A stretch of 64,000 nt of DNA, from contig JASVEC010000013.1 in assembly GCA_030770535.1 (NCBI GenBank), forward strand, positions 620,001 through 684,000, in the 5' to 3' direction. Shown here piece after piece: positions 43,491-55,195 of the stretch. The notes beneath the pieces are model-generated. The model saw only the letters and a program-made list of their open reading frames with translations, was not told the origin of the DNA and ran no database searches. Both the position numbers and the translations under genes were made by a program. Numbering within the stretch: the first letter of the stretch is position 1; each line of letters starts with the position of its first letter. The DNA comes from Batkoa obscura. Its lineage: Eukaryota; Entomophthoromycota; Entomophthoromycetes; Entomophthorales; Batkoaceae.

Positions 43491-44346
43491 TCAAATTAAT
43501 TGATTTAATAAAGACATAAGAGAATCTGAAACAGTATGTGGAGGATTAGTATCAACTAAGGCCAATCCGAAAGATTCGTGATTGTGTGAAATACCATTTT
43601 GGTTATAAATTATAAACTTGGAATAGTATTTGAGGAAAGAAGGCCATACAATTTTTTCAAAATAATTTTCTGGATCTTTCCAAAAGCCTAAGAAAATATA
43701 GTACAATTAAAAAAGAGAAACTCATTTACTTTAATAATTTACCCTCTTTTGTTTCATAACCATCCCTTGAGTTCCTTCTTTGAAGCAGGGTATCGAAGTT
43801 GGCCCATATTAAAAAGCCTTTAGTAATCAATTTAAGAAAGCGCTCTTCATGGAAGAAAAGAAATCCTTCAACAATAACAGTTTTTTTATATTGTTGATTT
43901 AATGTAGTCAAAATCTCTTTATTTTTTAACTTTATTTCTTCTATAATTTTAGCTTCTGTAGGATCTTCACTGTTAATAGACTCATTTTTTGTTGAGTCTT
44001 TATTATTATTAAGATCTTTATTTATAGCTTCTACAATTTCATTATAAAACTGGTCCATTTCAATAGCTTCAGGTATATCCCAATTATCATATCCTGTTTC
44101 ACTATCTTTTGGAATATATTGATCTAACTTATAATACTCATCCTGATGTATCACGACACTATTGCTCAACAAGCTATTTAATAGTTTACCTATTGACTAT
44201 AAAAATAAATAATAAAGTAGTTTAGTTTAGCCTTATATTACTGTTTTTCCAGAGCACGAACATCCGCTAGTTAATTTTAAATACTTATCATTGTAGTTTG
44301 TTAAACTAATTTACCTTATCCCTATTACTAATGTATCTTTATTCAT
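43491..44346 (-). CDS. Nicotinamide riboside kinase-like
   Basis: Four exons (complement 43491-43687, 43743-44196, 44242-44266, 44315-44346); introns 45-55 nt; 235 residues. The start is MNKDTLVIGISGCSCSGKTS, which spans three exons and forms the P-loop. Next come VVIHQDEYYK (the HQDxF/Y substrate motif of NRK), YDNWDIPEAIEM, TVIVEGFLFFHEE, and RRNSRDGYETKEGFW followed by PENYFEKIVWPSFLKYY. All match yeast Nrk1 and human NMRK. The enzyme phosphorylates nicotinamide riboside to NMN for NAD salvage. An Asp/Asn/Ser-rich insertion of about 25 residues near 105-130 is unusual. Alternative: a uridine-kinase relative, less likely given the HQDE block. Confidence 0.88.
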
Positions 44347-44665
44347 CTTTTTTGGTTAAATATAATTAGAAATTAATTTCCTTATTATAATAAATTTGCT
44401 ATTACGTTGACAATTAGATAGTTTGAAGGCGAATATGATTGGCTATTGCTTTTGGTGTTCATTTCTATAAGTTATTTTATTTCTGCTGATGATGAATATA
44501 ACAGGTTTGACAAATGCTACCACTTATGAGTTTTTGGTAGCAGTTAAATTTGGCAAAATAGGATTTGATATTGAAATGAGAATTGCTAAAATTTTAATGA
44601 AAGCTATAATCCATAGTTGTAAAAAATATATTTATAAAATTATCAAAAGTTAATTTATAATTTAT
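44347..44665. other. Intergenic
   Basis: Short AT-rich spacer; promoter of the kinase at its left end and downstream flank of the SCP2 gene at its right end. Confidence 0.4.
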
Positions 44666-45672
44666 TTAAAGTTTAGAAGATGGAAGTTTCTTGAAAACGG
44701 CATCTAATTTGGTAGCTAACATCATTTGGCCTTTAACCTTAAGTTTACCAGTCATGAAAGCTTTTTGACCTAAAAACATAATGTTATTATATAATTTAAA
44801 ACTGTAAAAGTTGATTACCAGTTAATTTTCCTTGGCTCATAGAAACAAAGATATCGTCAGTGAGAGATAAAGTGGCATCAGCCTTTGATTTTGCTTTTCC
44901 AGCATAAACGTCTCCACTACCATTCTTAAGGTCAAGAGTCCATGATTGTACTTTATCACTGTTCTTAATATCGATTTGGAATAATCCTTTAATTTGACTG
45001 ACTTGCTTCTTACGTTCAGCTTCTGGTAAGCTTTTTAACCAAGCATCGATTTGTTTAAATACTTGACTTGCTTTAAAGCCTTCAACTTCAACTGAGCCGC
45101 TTGAGGCAGCAGCTGGTTTACTTGCTTCAGTTTTTGGGCTTGCACTGCTTGAGGCACCTTCATTCTTGCGTACTTCAGTGAAAAAGGCATCTTTTGAAAT
45201 ATGAGGTAAAATTTAAAAGTACTATGAATTTTTTTACCTAATTTGGTTGCCAAATTGAGGTTACCCTTAGCCTTAAGCTTACCGGTCATGAAAGCTTTTT
45301 GTCCTTAACAAATAGTCAATAAAATCACATGCATATATAAATTAATTTACCAGTAATTTTACCGGAGGCAAGCTCAACGAATACGTTGTCGTCTAAGGTA
45401 ATAGTAATGTCGGCTTTCTTTGGTTTGCTGGTTGATACGGTACCGTCATTTTTAAAGTCTAAAGTCCAAGTTTGAACTTTACCACCGTTTTTAATATCAA
45501 ATTGGTAAACGCCAGCACTCTTTTTGAAAAGTTATATTTTGAACAAATAAACTAACTTTGCTATTACCTTTTTTAAGAGAGCTTGTTTTTTACTAGCATC
45601 AACGCTCTTTAAGAATTGATCAATTTTTGAGAAATATTCGCTTGCTTTATAACCTTCAACGTTGACAGACAT
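44666..45672 (-). CDS. Tandem SCP2 sterol/lipid-carrier protein with peroxisomal SKL
   Basis: Five exons (complement 44666-44769, 44819-45190, 45238-45303, 45351-45519, 45568-45672) give 271 residues. Domain 1 covers about 1-115 and domain 2 about 145-271. Each repeats the same wording: [66 protein letters not shown], and the conserved [13 protein letters not shown]. A linker rich in Ala, Ser and Lys joins them. The C-terminus is SSKL, a PTS1 signal. The introns interrupting the SGKITG and QGKLTG codons sit at the same position in both domains, which shows intragenic duplication. SCP2 domains bind sterols and fatty acyl-CoAs; a role in peroxisomal lipid handling is likely. Codon use is richer in G/C than in neighbours, as in highly expressed genes. 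Confidence 0.92.
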
Positions 45673-46579
45673 GTTTAAAAATGTTTAAAATATTTTCTTT
45701 CTTTTTTCTTTATACTTTTTATGACGTAAAGGGCCTCAAATAATCATGCATTGGGCCTAATTAGTTCAACGTTACATTTGAAAATTTAACAATTGAAATT
45801 GCTACTTTTGAATATTAGTCATTTAAGCTAGGCATATATTATTTTTATAACATTAATTTCAAAAATAACAACCTGGCTGTAAGAATAATTTTTAACGATT
45901 TATGCTAGAAAAAACAGCACTTTGTTTCCAAAATATGTATCAGCAGTTCTACCTGGAAATTTAACCTTTCAAAGTTCTACTTAATTTGTTTTTTAAAACC
46001 TTATCTGAATTCGCATCAATGTTTTAAATAATATCTGAATGTAAAGGTAATAAGATATTTTTTGGAAAGTATTTCTTTTATTTCTTTTCACATAGAAAAG
46101 AGCATTTCACAAAATTTAAACAATTTAAAGCTTAAGATAAAATACTTTCTATATAAATACGAGTAATTGAGATTTTATCTATTATCAACAGAACTAGTTC
46201 ATAGAACCCAAATTGCCTTACATTGATTTTTTGTCAATTTGACTAATACTTTATTCAAACTTCGAGCTTAAAAAGTGAACAGATGGTTTCTTTAAAGCGC
46301 AAAAGGTAAAAATCTGGATGCTTTAACTTATAATAACTAATAAAGATGAGTGGCTACTTAAAATTGAAAACACATCTCCATATATTTGTCATGTTTTGGA
46401 ATAACAAATTGAAATTCTAATGCAATCTTTTTATAGCAATTTGCTATAGCTTGTTCTAAATTTAATCAAGCTTTTAGAGTATTATTCAATCCTTGAATCA
46501 TGAACTTTTATGGGATCCTAACCCAACCTTAAAATATTCAAACTTAAAATTAAAAATAAACTCAGGTTATTCTATAAAA
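45673..46579. other. Divergent spacer between SCP2 and Rpb6 genes
   Basis: About 900 bp. Only a weak one-ended family A-like remnant (AAAACACATCTCCATATA near 46367-46384) is seen. Confidence 0.45.
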
Positions 46580-47232
46580 ATGTCGGACGCTGAAAGCAAT
46601 AGATACGAAGACGAGTAAATAAAACAAATTACATGTATTATTTTAATCTAATTTTTTGATTTATAGTTATGATAATGAAATCGAAGATGTATTGTTATTA
46701 TTTGTTTGAAAATTTTTAATAACCAAAATAGGATTTTTTAGATGACCTTGATGACGGGCCAAATGATCTCAATGATCAATATAGGCCACATGAATTAAGA
46801 GCAGGAGAAGCTAAAGACCTAAACGCCAAGAAGCCGATTATAAGAGATGTAGCTCAAAGTGAAGCAAGAGAGCCTTTTCTTATTGAGTCAGTGGTTGACG
46901 ACTCCGTTGCTTATTTCACCAAAGGTTTATTAACAGCAGAAGCTAAAGAACAAAAAGAAAGATTAACCACCCCCTATATGACTAAGTATGAAAAAGCACG
47001 TATTATTGGTACTAGAGCTCTTCAATTAAGGTAAACGTTTAGTCAAATGTTAATTTTTTGCTAATTTTTTAGTCTAAATGCTCCAGTATTAGTTGAATTA
47101 CATGGGGAAACTGATGCATATGAAATTGCTTGCAAAGAATTAGAGCAAAGAACTATTCCTTTTGTTGTAAGACGCTATTTACCTGACGGATCTTATGAGG
47201 ATTGGGCAGCTCATGAATTAGCAATTGAATAA
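46580..47232 (+). CDS. RPB6: RNA polymerase I/II/III shared subunit Rpb6 (ABC23)
   Basis: Four exons, 46580-46614, a 22-nt exon 46667-46688, 46732-47030, 47073-47232, give 171 residues. The N-terminal third is acidic ([20 protein letters not shown]). The conserved core reads [20 protein letters not shown], then [22 protein letters not shown], and the C-terminus is [20 protein letters not shown], all diagnostic. Rpb6 anchors the clamp in all three nuclear RNA polymerases. An insert between the acidic region and the core makes it slightly longer than the yeast protein (155). Very secure. Confidence 0.95.
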
Positions 47233-47472
47233 GGTACAATGCTAATATTAATAGAAGAGTTGATGTAATTTATCAATAAGATTAAAATATTTAATGGTTT
47301 TTACTTTACTCATAAATTTATAAACTGGATAGCATAGATTTAAGTGAAATTTATATTGAATTGTAATTGTTTTAATAAAATTTTAGTTAAATAATAGGGT
47401 TTTTGGTGAAGATTACGTTAAAGGGGGTTTAGGAAATATATTATTAAGAAAAAGCAAGAATAGTATCTAATA

Positions 47473-47576
47473 TATAGGGGTATTTTTTTTTGGTTTCATC
47501 ATTGTTTCCATTTTTTAAGTGCTATTTAACTATAGAAGTTGTTAATAAAATTCTTAAACAAAAAATGCATCCATAT
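47473..47576 (+). mobile_element. Family A MITE
   Basis: Starts ATAGGGGTATTTTTTTTTGG, has the core TTTTAAGTGCTATTTAAC, and ends GCATCCATATA; both ends somewhat changed. Confidence 0.78.
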
Positions 47577-47941
47577 ATAATAGCTATGTTATAGAAAGCT
47601 AACAAATTAAAGCATATTTTATAAACTTTTTAAACTTAAATGAATAAGAGAATGCCTAAAAAAGTAAAAGCTCACTATATGAGTCTTTGAAACATAATTG
47701 TTATTGATATCTATACTCTTAACCAAAACTATTCTTAATATTTTATTAAAATTATTTGTAGAATTTGCTCAAATTTTGATTAAAACTTAATAAAGAGTCA
47801 TAATAACAATAAGGTATTGCTCATTATAAATTACCATCGACTTTAAAGCATTAAACTAAATTCAATCATTAGACGTAGGTGACTCAATACCCTTCATCCT
47901 AAAATAGTTTAGAGTCTAAAATTTAAATCCTCAATTCCAGT
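47577..47941. other. Intergenic
   Basis: AT-rich region between the MITE and the taxilin-like gene 3' end; nothing recognised. Confidence 0.4.
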
Positions 47942-49839
47942 TTACTTTCTGAATTCTGCCAAATGTCGTCGAATGAACTCAGCTTCTTTTTCTGCTTTTA
48001 CAGCTTTAGCCTACTTTATTAGTGTTTAATTTTTAAAATGGAAGTAGAAATACCTTCAATTCTTTCATAATAACCTCTGCATTCTCTGATCGTGTTTTGT
48101 AGATTGCTGATTCTTTTTCTAGAGCCTCACGCTAAAAAATATCTTCAAAAAAGTTCATTGATAAAAACGATAAAAATTTACTCTGGCTTCCAATTCTATA
48201 TTCTTATCATTTGCTGCATTAAGTCGTTCCACATATATTTTATTATCAGCTTCTGATTTATCTTTCTTTTTCTTAATCTAATAATTTTATTAGATTCATT
48301 TTTAAAAATACCTGAATTAATTACTTGAATATATTCTTCTTTTAATTTACTTATTTGCATATTTTGTTGATTATATGTGTTTTCCATTTCCTTTAGTTTG
48401 TTATGATTATCTACAATTGTCGATTTTAATCCTTCTTCTGTCTTTTTTAATTCTTTAATATTTGCCCTTGCTTGTACAAGCTATAAATTGTCAATATGTC
48501 CAAAATAATAAACTTAACATTTTACCTCTTTGAGATCATTCTCGTGAGCTTCTTTCACAGCTTTAAATTTCTCTCTAAGAATTATAAGTTGTAACTCCCT
48601 AGATTCTTTAACCGCCATAACATGTTTATCTCTGAGTGTATAAAATTCCCAAATAGTCTTAATTCTTTTCTTTAATCTATATTAACAAATTAATCAACAA
48701 ATGAATAAGTAAATTGATTGATTGCTATTACTCATTTATGTAAACGGTTGGCGGTATTTTTTTATCTTTTTCTTGTTCTAGTTTTCTTTTAATCTAAAAG
48801 TGAAAACAAAATAAATCTTAGTTTGATTGTGAATCAAATCAATACCTCCTACAAATATATTAATACACAACCTTAAATCAAAGCAATTTAATTTACTAGT
48901 AGCTCCTTATTCTGGTTCTCATATTGTTTAACTAAAACATCAAGTGCAGTTCGTTTTTCCAAGAGGCTGGCAATTTCTGTCTTATCTTCCAGTGTCCTTT
49001 TTTTACATAAATCGTACTTGACCTTTATTTCGTTAAGTTCTGCTTCAAGCTTAGATGCTTCATTTATCTAAACATTTAGTCGTAATTTTATATATTTTAA
49101 AAAGTCTAACCGTTTCTACACAAATTTGGTATATTGCTAAATATTTGTCTTCATAAGTAGGTTGATTTTCAATTATACTATTCAATTCAGACGCTATATG
49201 ACTTATAGTACCAACGAATAACTGATCACTACTGTCATTATCATAGTCTTCTCCTAATAAGTTTTATAAAAAGCTATAAATTTGACTATTTTAGACCAAC
49301 CTTCTCTTGCTACTTCTGTAGCAAATCCTTTCGTTTTAGATAACATTTCATAAAAGAAATGGGCAGTACGCTTTCCTTCCTCTAAAACTGGTAACGGTGT
49401 AAAATTAATATCCTCGTCCCCTTTTTTTCGGTTCTCCTCAATGTCCGCCATTATCTTATCTTTTTTACCTTTAGGTAAATTTCTATTATCCTTTATATAA
49501 TCAAATAGATCGTTTGCCTCAGGGTCAATTGTCATTGCTGCTAAAAGTTCATCGAGCACCGTAGCTGGATCCAATCCATATTTTGCTGTGGTGCTGATTT
49601 TATCTTCCCATTTAAAATTTAATCCAAGTTCTTCGTCTTTAAATTCGTCAATTAAAATGGAAGCGGTAGATTCTTTAACTGGCTTTAAAGCTTCTTTTTG
49701 ATTGCTACTTGAATTGTTGTTTTGATTCTAAAATTAAAGGTAAGAAAATAGAAAAAAGTTAACAATGTAATCTTTTACATTTTAGCTAAATTTCTCATAC
49801 CTTTTGTGGAGCTTGAGCTTTCTTTTTCGCTTTTCCCAT
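47942..49839 (-). CDS. Taxilin-like coiled-coil protein
   Basis: Eleven exons (complement 47942-48010, 48054-48131, 48182-48277, 48325-48480, 48526-48676, 48732-48793, 48846-48848, 48897-49067, 49111-49253, 49301-49727, 49801-49839) join in phase to 464 residues. The start is MGKAKKKAQAPQK, then an Asn/Ser stretch, a non-coil region of about 140 residues (for example FKWEDKISTTAKYGLDPATV), and then a continuous coiled coil to the end. The segment LKKRIKTIWEFYTLRDKHVM matches the taxilin stretch LxxLIEQYELREEH. Taxilins bind syntaxins in vesicle traffic. Exon 48846-48848 would be 3 nt long (Glu). The 49254-49300 intron has a GTTGGT donor. The family call is moderate; it could be another coiled-coil protein. 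Confidence 0.62.
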
Positions 49840-50721
49840 TTTGATTTAATTGAAATTGAAAAAATAAAGTTTTTGGTATTTTATTTTGAATACTATTTCA
49901 TTGGAGGTTACAATTTGAAAAAATAACAAATTTATTAGCTAAACTAAGTACAACAATGACTCAAACGTTAGTTTGAGTTTATTATAAAGTTTAATAAAAA
50001 GATGGGTTACCAAACAATATATATAAGCAACTGCTATATTGCTTTTACATTTTATATTGTCTAGAGCTTATTACTGATTCCAATTATACAATAATTTATG
50101 ATTGTTTTTATATCCCCATGTGAAAATTCAATACATGAACTTAACTTTTTTGCTTATTACTTTTTTATTCATTTCTAAACTTTATTCATTATTATCACGA
50201 TTACGTTATTTCTATTTCAGTTGAAATCATAAGTGTTAATTGTATTTATTTAAATCATGTAAATAATACTTTAAAATAAAATAAGCTATTTTTCATATTA
50301 AACAAAAAGTATATAAGGATCCAAAAAAATATTAAAATTACGAAGTTGGAAGTTAAAATGATATTAAATATATTGTATTAGTCGAATTTATTACATACTA
50401 TATACATTCAAAAAATCTAAAATATTATACTTCTTGCTAATATTTATATTTAAAGGTTTATAATTAATAACTGTTATATCCACAATATTATACGCAATAC
50501 TAGTAGGTTTATATTTTGATGCAAATAATTGATTTAGAATGGTTATTGTAATAAGTATTTAATTCACAAACCATTAATATATTGCTTTAATTAAAAACTT
50601 AAGGTTGTTTTATTTTGTATTGAGAATTACAAAACAGAAAGGAACGGAAACATAAGTTTTTATAGTAAAATATATATAATTAAATTAACTGAGCTTTAAG
50701 AAGAATTGATTTTTAGTTGAA
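49840..50721. other. Intergenic
   Basis: About 880 bp of AT-rich DNA between the taxilin-like start and the end of the Bud13 gene; no gene or repeat recognised. Confidence 0.45.
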
Positions 50722-51900
50722 TTACATATCTTCAGTGGACCAGGCGTGAGCTTCTTGTAATTTGTATTTCTGGGCATTAAATTTCTCGAATAATTTGGTT
50801 TCAAAACCATTAGAGCGATCTAAAATATTAATAAAAATGACAAAATAGAAACAAATCATTTACCTCGGCCATCCCATCTATATCCAGGAGGAATGTTATA
50901 TCTATTTGGTAGTGCTCTCCCTTGGTATTGTGGATATCTTAACTTACTCTTTTTTTTCTATAAAAAATAATTAGGCCATTTTAAAATGAACTTTGTATAA
51001 AATTACTGTTAAAAATTTAGCTGCTGGATCGTTCCAAAGTTCTTTCTGTTTAAGCTCATTGTTGATCTCATCATCATCGGCATATCTAGATTTAAATTAC
51101 AATTTATTCTCAATTTCTTTCAAATTAATTTACCTTGCCATTGGTCCGTCTTTATTCCTTAAAAACTCCTCTTTCCTTCTTTGTGCAAGCTCTTGTTGGA
51201 CCACGCCCTTATTTCTTTCAGTCCTTGCCTTTTCAATCATTTCCTCTTCTTGGCGCTCAGCTTGTAATCTGGCATTTTCTAATTGGATATCTATCTTTTT
51301 TCCTTTAGCGTCACGATAAATAGTTTCTGCATCTCTTCCAATTTCTTCAGGCTTTAATTGCATTAATTTCTTTTTGATCATGATTTCCTGCCTTCTAATA
51401 TCTGCTGCAACCTGTTTACCTGATTGCAATCCAACTCTAGCGCCATTTGTCATACGTTGTTCTAAAAATGATTACTAATTAATTATATTTAAAATAAAAA
51501 TACCAATTCCTTCTTCATCTTGCTCATCTTCGTCTTTTTTATTTGTTTCTACTTCATTTTCTGATTCTAAATCTTCTCCTCGAACTGTTTTCCAACCAGA
51601 ATCTTTTTTATTTTTGAAAATTTTAGGCACTTTTTGTTGAGTAGGTGGTATTATAACAGGATCATCTAAATTTTATTAATATTTAATTAATTCCATTATA
51701 AAATATATACCATCTTCTTGATCATCAATATCTAAGAAACCATCCATATCTTCATCAATGACAGTATCTCTTTTTCTTCTTGAATTCCTTGAACTGTTTT
51801 CATTTGACTTGACCTTCTTTCTTTTTTCTTTTTCTTCGCCTCCAAGATAATTTTTAAGTAAATATTTTTGACGTTTTATTCTCTCATCGTCTGCCTCCAT
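50722..51900 (-). CDS. BUD13: Bud13/CWC26-like splicing factor (RES complex)
   Basis: Six exons (complement 50722-50819, 50864-50957, 51007-51085, 51134-51461, 51504-51665, 51711-51900), introns 42-49 nt, 316 residues. The N-terminus carries the conserved KRQKYLLKNYLGGEE. The middle has MTNGARVGLQSG, then PEEIGRDAETIYRDAKGKKID followed by a Lys/Glu-rich helix. The C-terminal core is PQYQGRALPNRYNIPPGYRWDG, then RSNGFETKLF and the terminal WSTEDM, all hallmarks of Bud13. The RES complex (Bud13, Pml1, Snu17) joins the activated spliceosome and aids pre-mRNA retention and splicing. This protein itself is encoded by a gene with five short introns. Confidence 0.94.
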
Positions 51901-52689
51901 CTTAACCAAAGATCAAAGCAAATTTTGTTACTCAATCATAAGTAATTTTTTAAACCATTTTCACAAAATGAGAACTATTGGTTTAAAAGAATGAGATTGT
52001 TGCTTAAAAGGTAAATTTTGGCTTAGTCTGTAACTGCAAAATCATAAATTTGGTGCAATACTTTTTAACAAAATGTACATTTGTATTCTAACAGATATTT
52101 TTATTGAATTAATTTACATTAATGGCTTTGGTAAATAATGAAAGAGCTAGCAGCTAATTTATAGCTAAAAAACGGACATTCTGAAGTTCATATGAATTGC
52201 TCATGATAGAACTGCAATTGTTTCAGTAAAAACGCTATATACATCTATAATAAATCCAGATATTAATATTAGCATATAAACTAAAGTAGCACTAAATGCT
52301 ATAATATTTTCATATAAAATATCTTAATTAGAAAGAAAAGTATATATCAACTATATGATATAGCAAAAAATACGGCAGTTAAAGCCTTTATTGTATTAAA
52401 AAGTCAAAAAAAGCTTATAAACATTTTTATTATAAACACTGCGATGCCATTAATTGTAAAGATATCCCTTTGTTAAAATTTGAAAGAGTTTATTAATGAA
52501 ATAACAAGATACTTCTTAACTACTTTTACTTAAAAGACAAATTAAATAATAGTAGCTGAACTAATTATTGTAAAAAAAACAATAAATCAATCAAATAATA
52601 AACACGACAATATATGAAATTATTATAAAAATAATCCCAACAATTTTTATTTTAATTGTAAGCTTGAATTTTTTTAAATTCATATTTTA
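51901..52689. other. Intergenic
   Basis: Promoter region of the Bud13 gene and AT-rich DNA without a recognised feature. Confidence 0.45.
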
Positions 52690-53439
52690 TCAGTTACTTA
52701 GTAATTTGCTTTCAGTTATCTTTAGTTTATTTTATTTTTTGCTATTTGGAATTATAGCACATATTAATAATTGAAGGATGTATTATTCAGCTGCTTATGA
52801 ATTATCATTATATATACTATTAAAAAAAACTTATATAGTATAGATATATTAGTTGACTTATTATTTAATAAGAATGATTCACTATCAATTCATTATCTAT
52901 TTCAGTAGCTCAATTTATTTAGCGTTTCTACTTCAGTAATATATGGGGATGTATTTTTATGTTTAAGAATTTTACTAATAATTTTTCCACTTAAATAGCG
53001 CTTGAAAGATAGAAAAAACAATGAAACCAAAAAAAACATCCTCGTATTTAACACCAATAACTCCAGTATGTCTATTAAATATAAAATATCAATGTAAAAT
53101 GATAAAATTTATTAAATGTTTTGTTTTCATAGTTCCACTATTAATTTTTTATCTGTTTTTATTTTAATAATAGTACTAATTGTCTATATAACAATAGTTT
53201 ACCGTAATATTAATAAAAAGGAGTTAAAAAAAAACGCCAATTTAAATATTAAAGGATCTGAAATTGTTTGTTATACTCTTTTCAAGTTGATTCATATTTA
53301 TTGTTGATACATATTATATTTTATGATACAAAAGCAATATAATGGAAGCTAAATGTTTAATTAATTGGTATGTCTTTCGTACTGAGTTTTTCCATATACC
53401 ATGATTGTAATTTTCATAGCACTCTGGGATGTCTTATAT
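52690..53439 (+). pseudogene. Second receptor-like relic, split by MITEs
   Basis: In translation its pieces match the relic at 12778-13575 in the same order. LSVIFSLFYFLLFGIIAHINN resembles the TM1 part, CLLNIKYQCKMIKF resembles YLLNTNYQYKMTKI, EIVCYTLFKLIHIY resembles the stretch before TM6, and FSIYHDCNFH resembles FNIPFDPNVI. Stops and frame changes are frequent. A family A MITE interrupts it at 52941-53047, between blocks that are contiguous in the other relic, and another follows at 53440. A host gene family of 7TM-like proteins is inferred. Confidence 0.5.
52941..53047 (-). mobile_element. Family A MITE inside receptor relic
   Basis: Starts ATATGGGGATGT and ends ACATCCTCGTATT, with the core ATAGCGCTTGAAAGAT. 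Comparison with the relic at 12778 shows the flanks were once contiguous coding sequence. Confidence 0.85.
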
Positions 53440-53546
53440 ATATGGGAGTGTTTTTTTTAGCTTCATTATTTTTTCCATTTTTTAAGCGCTATTTGAGCGG
53501 AAAGATTATTAGTAAAATTCTTAAACAAAAAAATACATCCCCATAT
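53440..53546 (+). mobile_element. Family A MITE
   Basis: Starts ATATGGGAGTGT, has the core TTTTAAGCGCTATTTGAGCG, and ends ACATCCCCATAT. Confidence 0.88.
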
Positions 53547-53619
53547 TATTATAGTAAACATTAATATTGTGATAAAAAATGAACACCTTGGCATTTCCTT
53601 ATTAAAGATAATTTTTCAT

Positions 53620-53841
53620 ACAGTATTTTCAACCTATTGAGGTAATAACAAGAGAAGAATTTAAACAACCAGAAGTAAAAAAAATATCGATAGTGATTTC
53701 AAAAAAAGTGAACAAAATTAAAAAAATTTTGTTATAAAATTAGAAATTTTGGTTACTTTTGTTAGAAATTGTTGTCAAAAAATTTTCTTCAGTTTGTTAA
53801 ATTTTTCTCTTGTTGTAGTCATGATAGGTTGAAAATACTGT
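53620..53841. mobile_element. Non-coding Tc1-like inverted-repeat element (family C)
   Basis: 222 bp with perfect 18-bp ends ACAGTATTTTCAACCTAT and its reverse complement; weaker similarity continues (AACAAGAGAA on both arms), so most of the element can fold on itself. The TA-CAGT start is the usual Tc1/mariner terminus. The right flank reads TG, not TA, so one target copy may be mutated. No coding frame. Confidence 0.65.
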
Positions 53842-55130
53842 GCCATACTTTTCTTAAAATAAAATCAGTAACTGCTAATTAATTACTAGTGGTTTAGAAC
53901 CATTATATAAAGCCTATTCGACTTAGTAAAAGTAGAAGTTTACTTAGAAATGGGCACTAACTGTTTTAAACCAATTTAGTACCAATATACCTATATATAA
54001 TATTAGCTTATTTAAATCATACTGCACACAGTACATTTAGAAAAGTCGTTAAGGCTCTATTTCTATTTTTTTTATCTTCAAATAAATAAAAAATAAATAT
54101 TATCATGTGGTAATTGTGAATTAACATATTGATGTGGATAAACTCATTAATAGTTCCCAGTTCCTTGGGTGAGGTGTTGTCATATCGCTTATAGAGAGTA
54201 AACCAAGTTATCGGGATAGTAATTAATATCTAATAAAAACTCTTCCTAAAAAGTTGCTATTCCACGATCACCTTTTTAGACTCGTCACCTAGCGCTTTTA
54301 TTAAGCTTTAAGTTTATCCACCTGTCAAAATACTTGGGCTTGAGGTAAGACTTCCGAGAATATAAAAATATTCTATATTCTAACTTGTAAATTATTTTCC
54401 TGTTTGATCCAACTTTATTTGTTTATTGTCTATTTTAAGTATAAGAAACTCAATAAGTCTTAGTTTTTAGTTATAGATAAGATAGGCCATGTTCCTTTAA
54501 AAGTAATATTCGCTATTAGCTAAAAATGTGATGTGATAGAAAAAACACTGGTTCAAATCAACTCACGTTATGTCGGAATAAAATTAGAAAATGTCTAAAT
54601 AGAGCCTATTGTTAAATATGGGTACCAAAACTATAGAACTTTAACTGCAAAGTTTCAATTAAATGTAATAAGCATATCTCTTTAAATTCTACTTAATCAA
54701 TATAAATTAAACTAGTAAGACTTTTTCATTAAATACTAATATCAGTGGTTAATAAAAACTTTAACTGGATTGATGATTTGCTCTAAATACACTATAGTTT
54801 AAAAATTAAATTCCAAAATTCGACTAAAAAATCACAAAATTTATTGAATTTTTATATCGTTACAGTTTATATTCTAGTGCAATAAATTTTATTAAGATAC
54901 AAGTTGATATTTAGTTTAAAGCATTCATGTATAATGGCGATAAAGGCTGATAATCTACCTTTAACTTTAAATTAAAGTAAATAGCTGAATTACTTATAAT
55001 TTATATGGTTCAATTCTAAATATATGATTTAATAATATTTTATTCTTAAAAGCAAAATAATTTTATAGAACAAATACAGGGATAGATTATAGCATCAAAC
55101 ATTGTCAAATCCACCGTGGAAGGGCAAAAG
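53842..55130. other. Intergenic
   Basis: About 1.3 kb with no gene. A possible inverted-repeat element at 54134-54322 is listed separately. Confidence 0.45.
54134..54322. repeat. Possible inverted-repeat element
   Basis: GTGGATAAACT on the left and AGTTTATCCAC on the right form an 11-bp perfect inverted repeat about 188 bp apart, with a richer base composition inside than outside. It could be another small transposon or chance. Confidence 0.35.
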
Positions 55131-55138
55131 TATAAATA
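55131..55138 (+). promoter_or_regulatory. TATA box of the first PRXL2-type gene
   Basis: AAAAGTATAAATACC, 65 bp before the start codon, same wording as at 9426. Confidence 0.5.
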
Positions 55139-55195
55139 CCAAGGATAAAGTAATCAAATAGAACTAATAATTCTTTTCTTTTCAAATTAGTCCAA

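Noticed and set aside
50100-50130. TATCCCCATG as another MITE end
   Set aside because: Only about ten bases match; no core or partner end nearby.
53370-53564. 64-codon plus-strand frame
   Set aside because: Runs through a MITE and relic DNA; not a gene.
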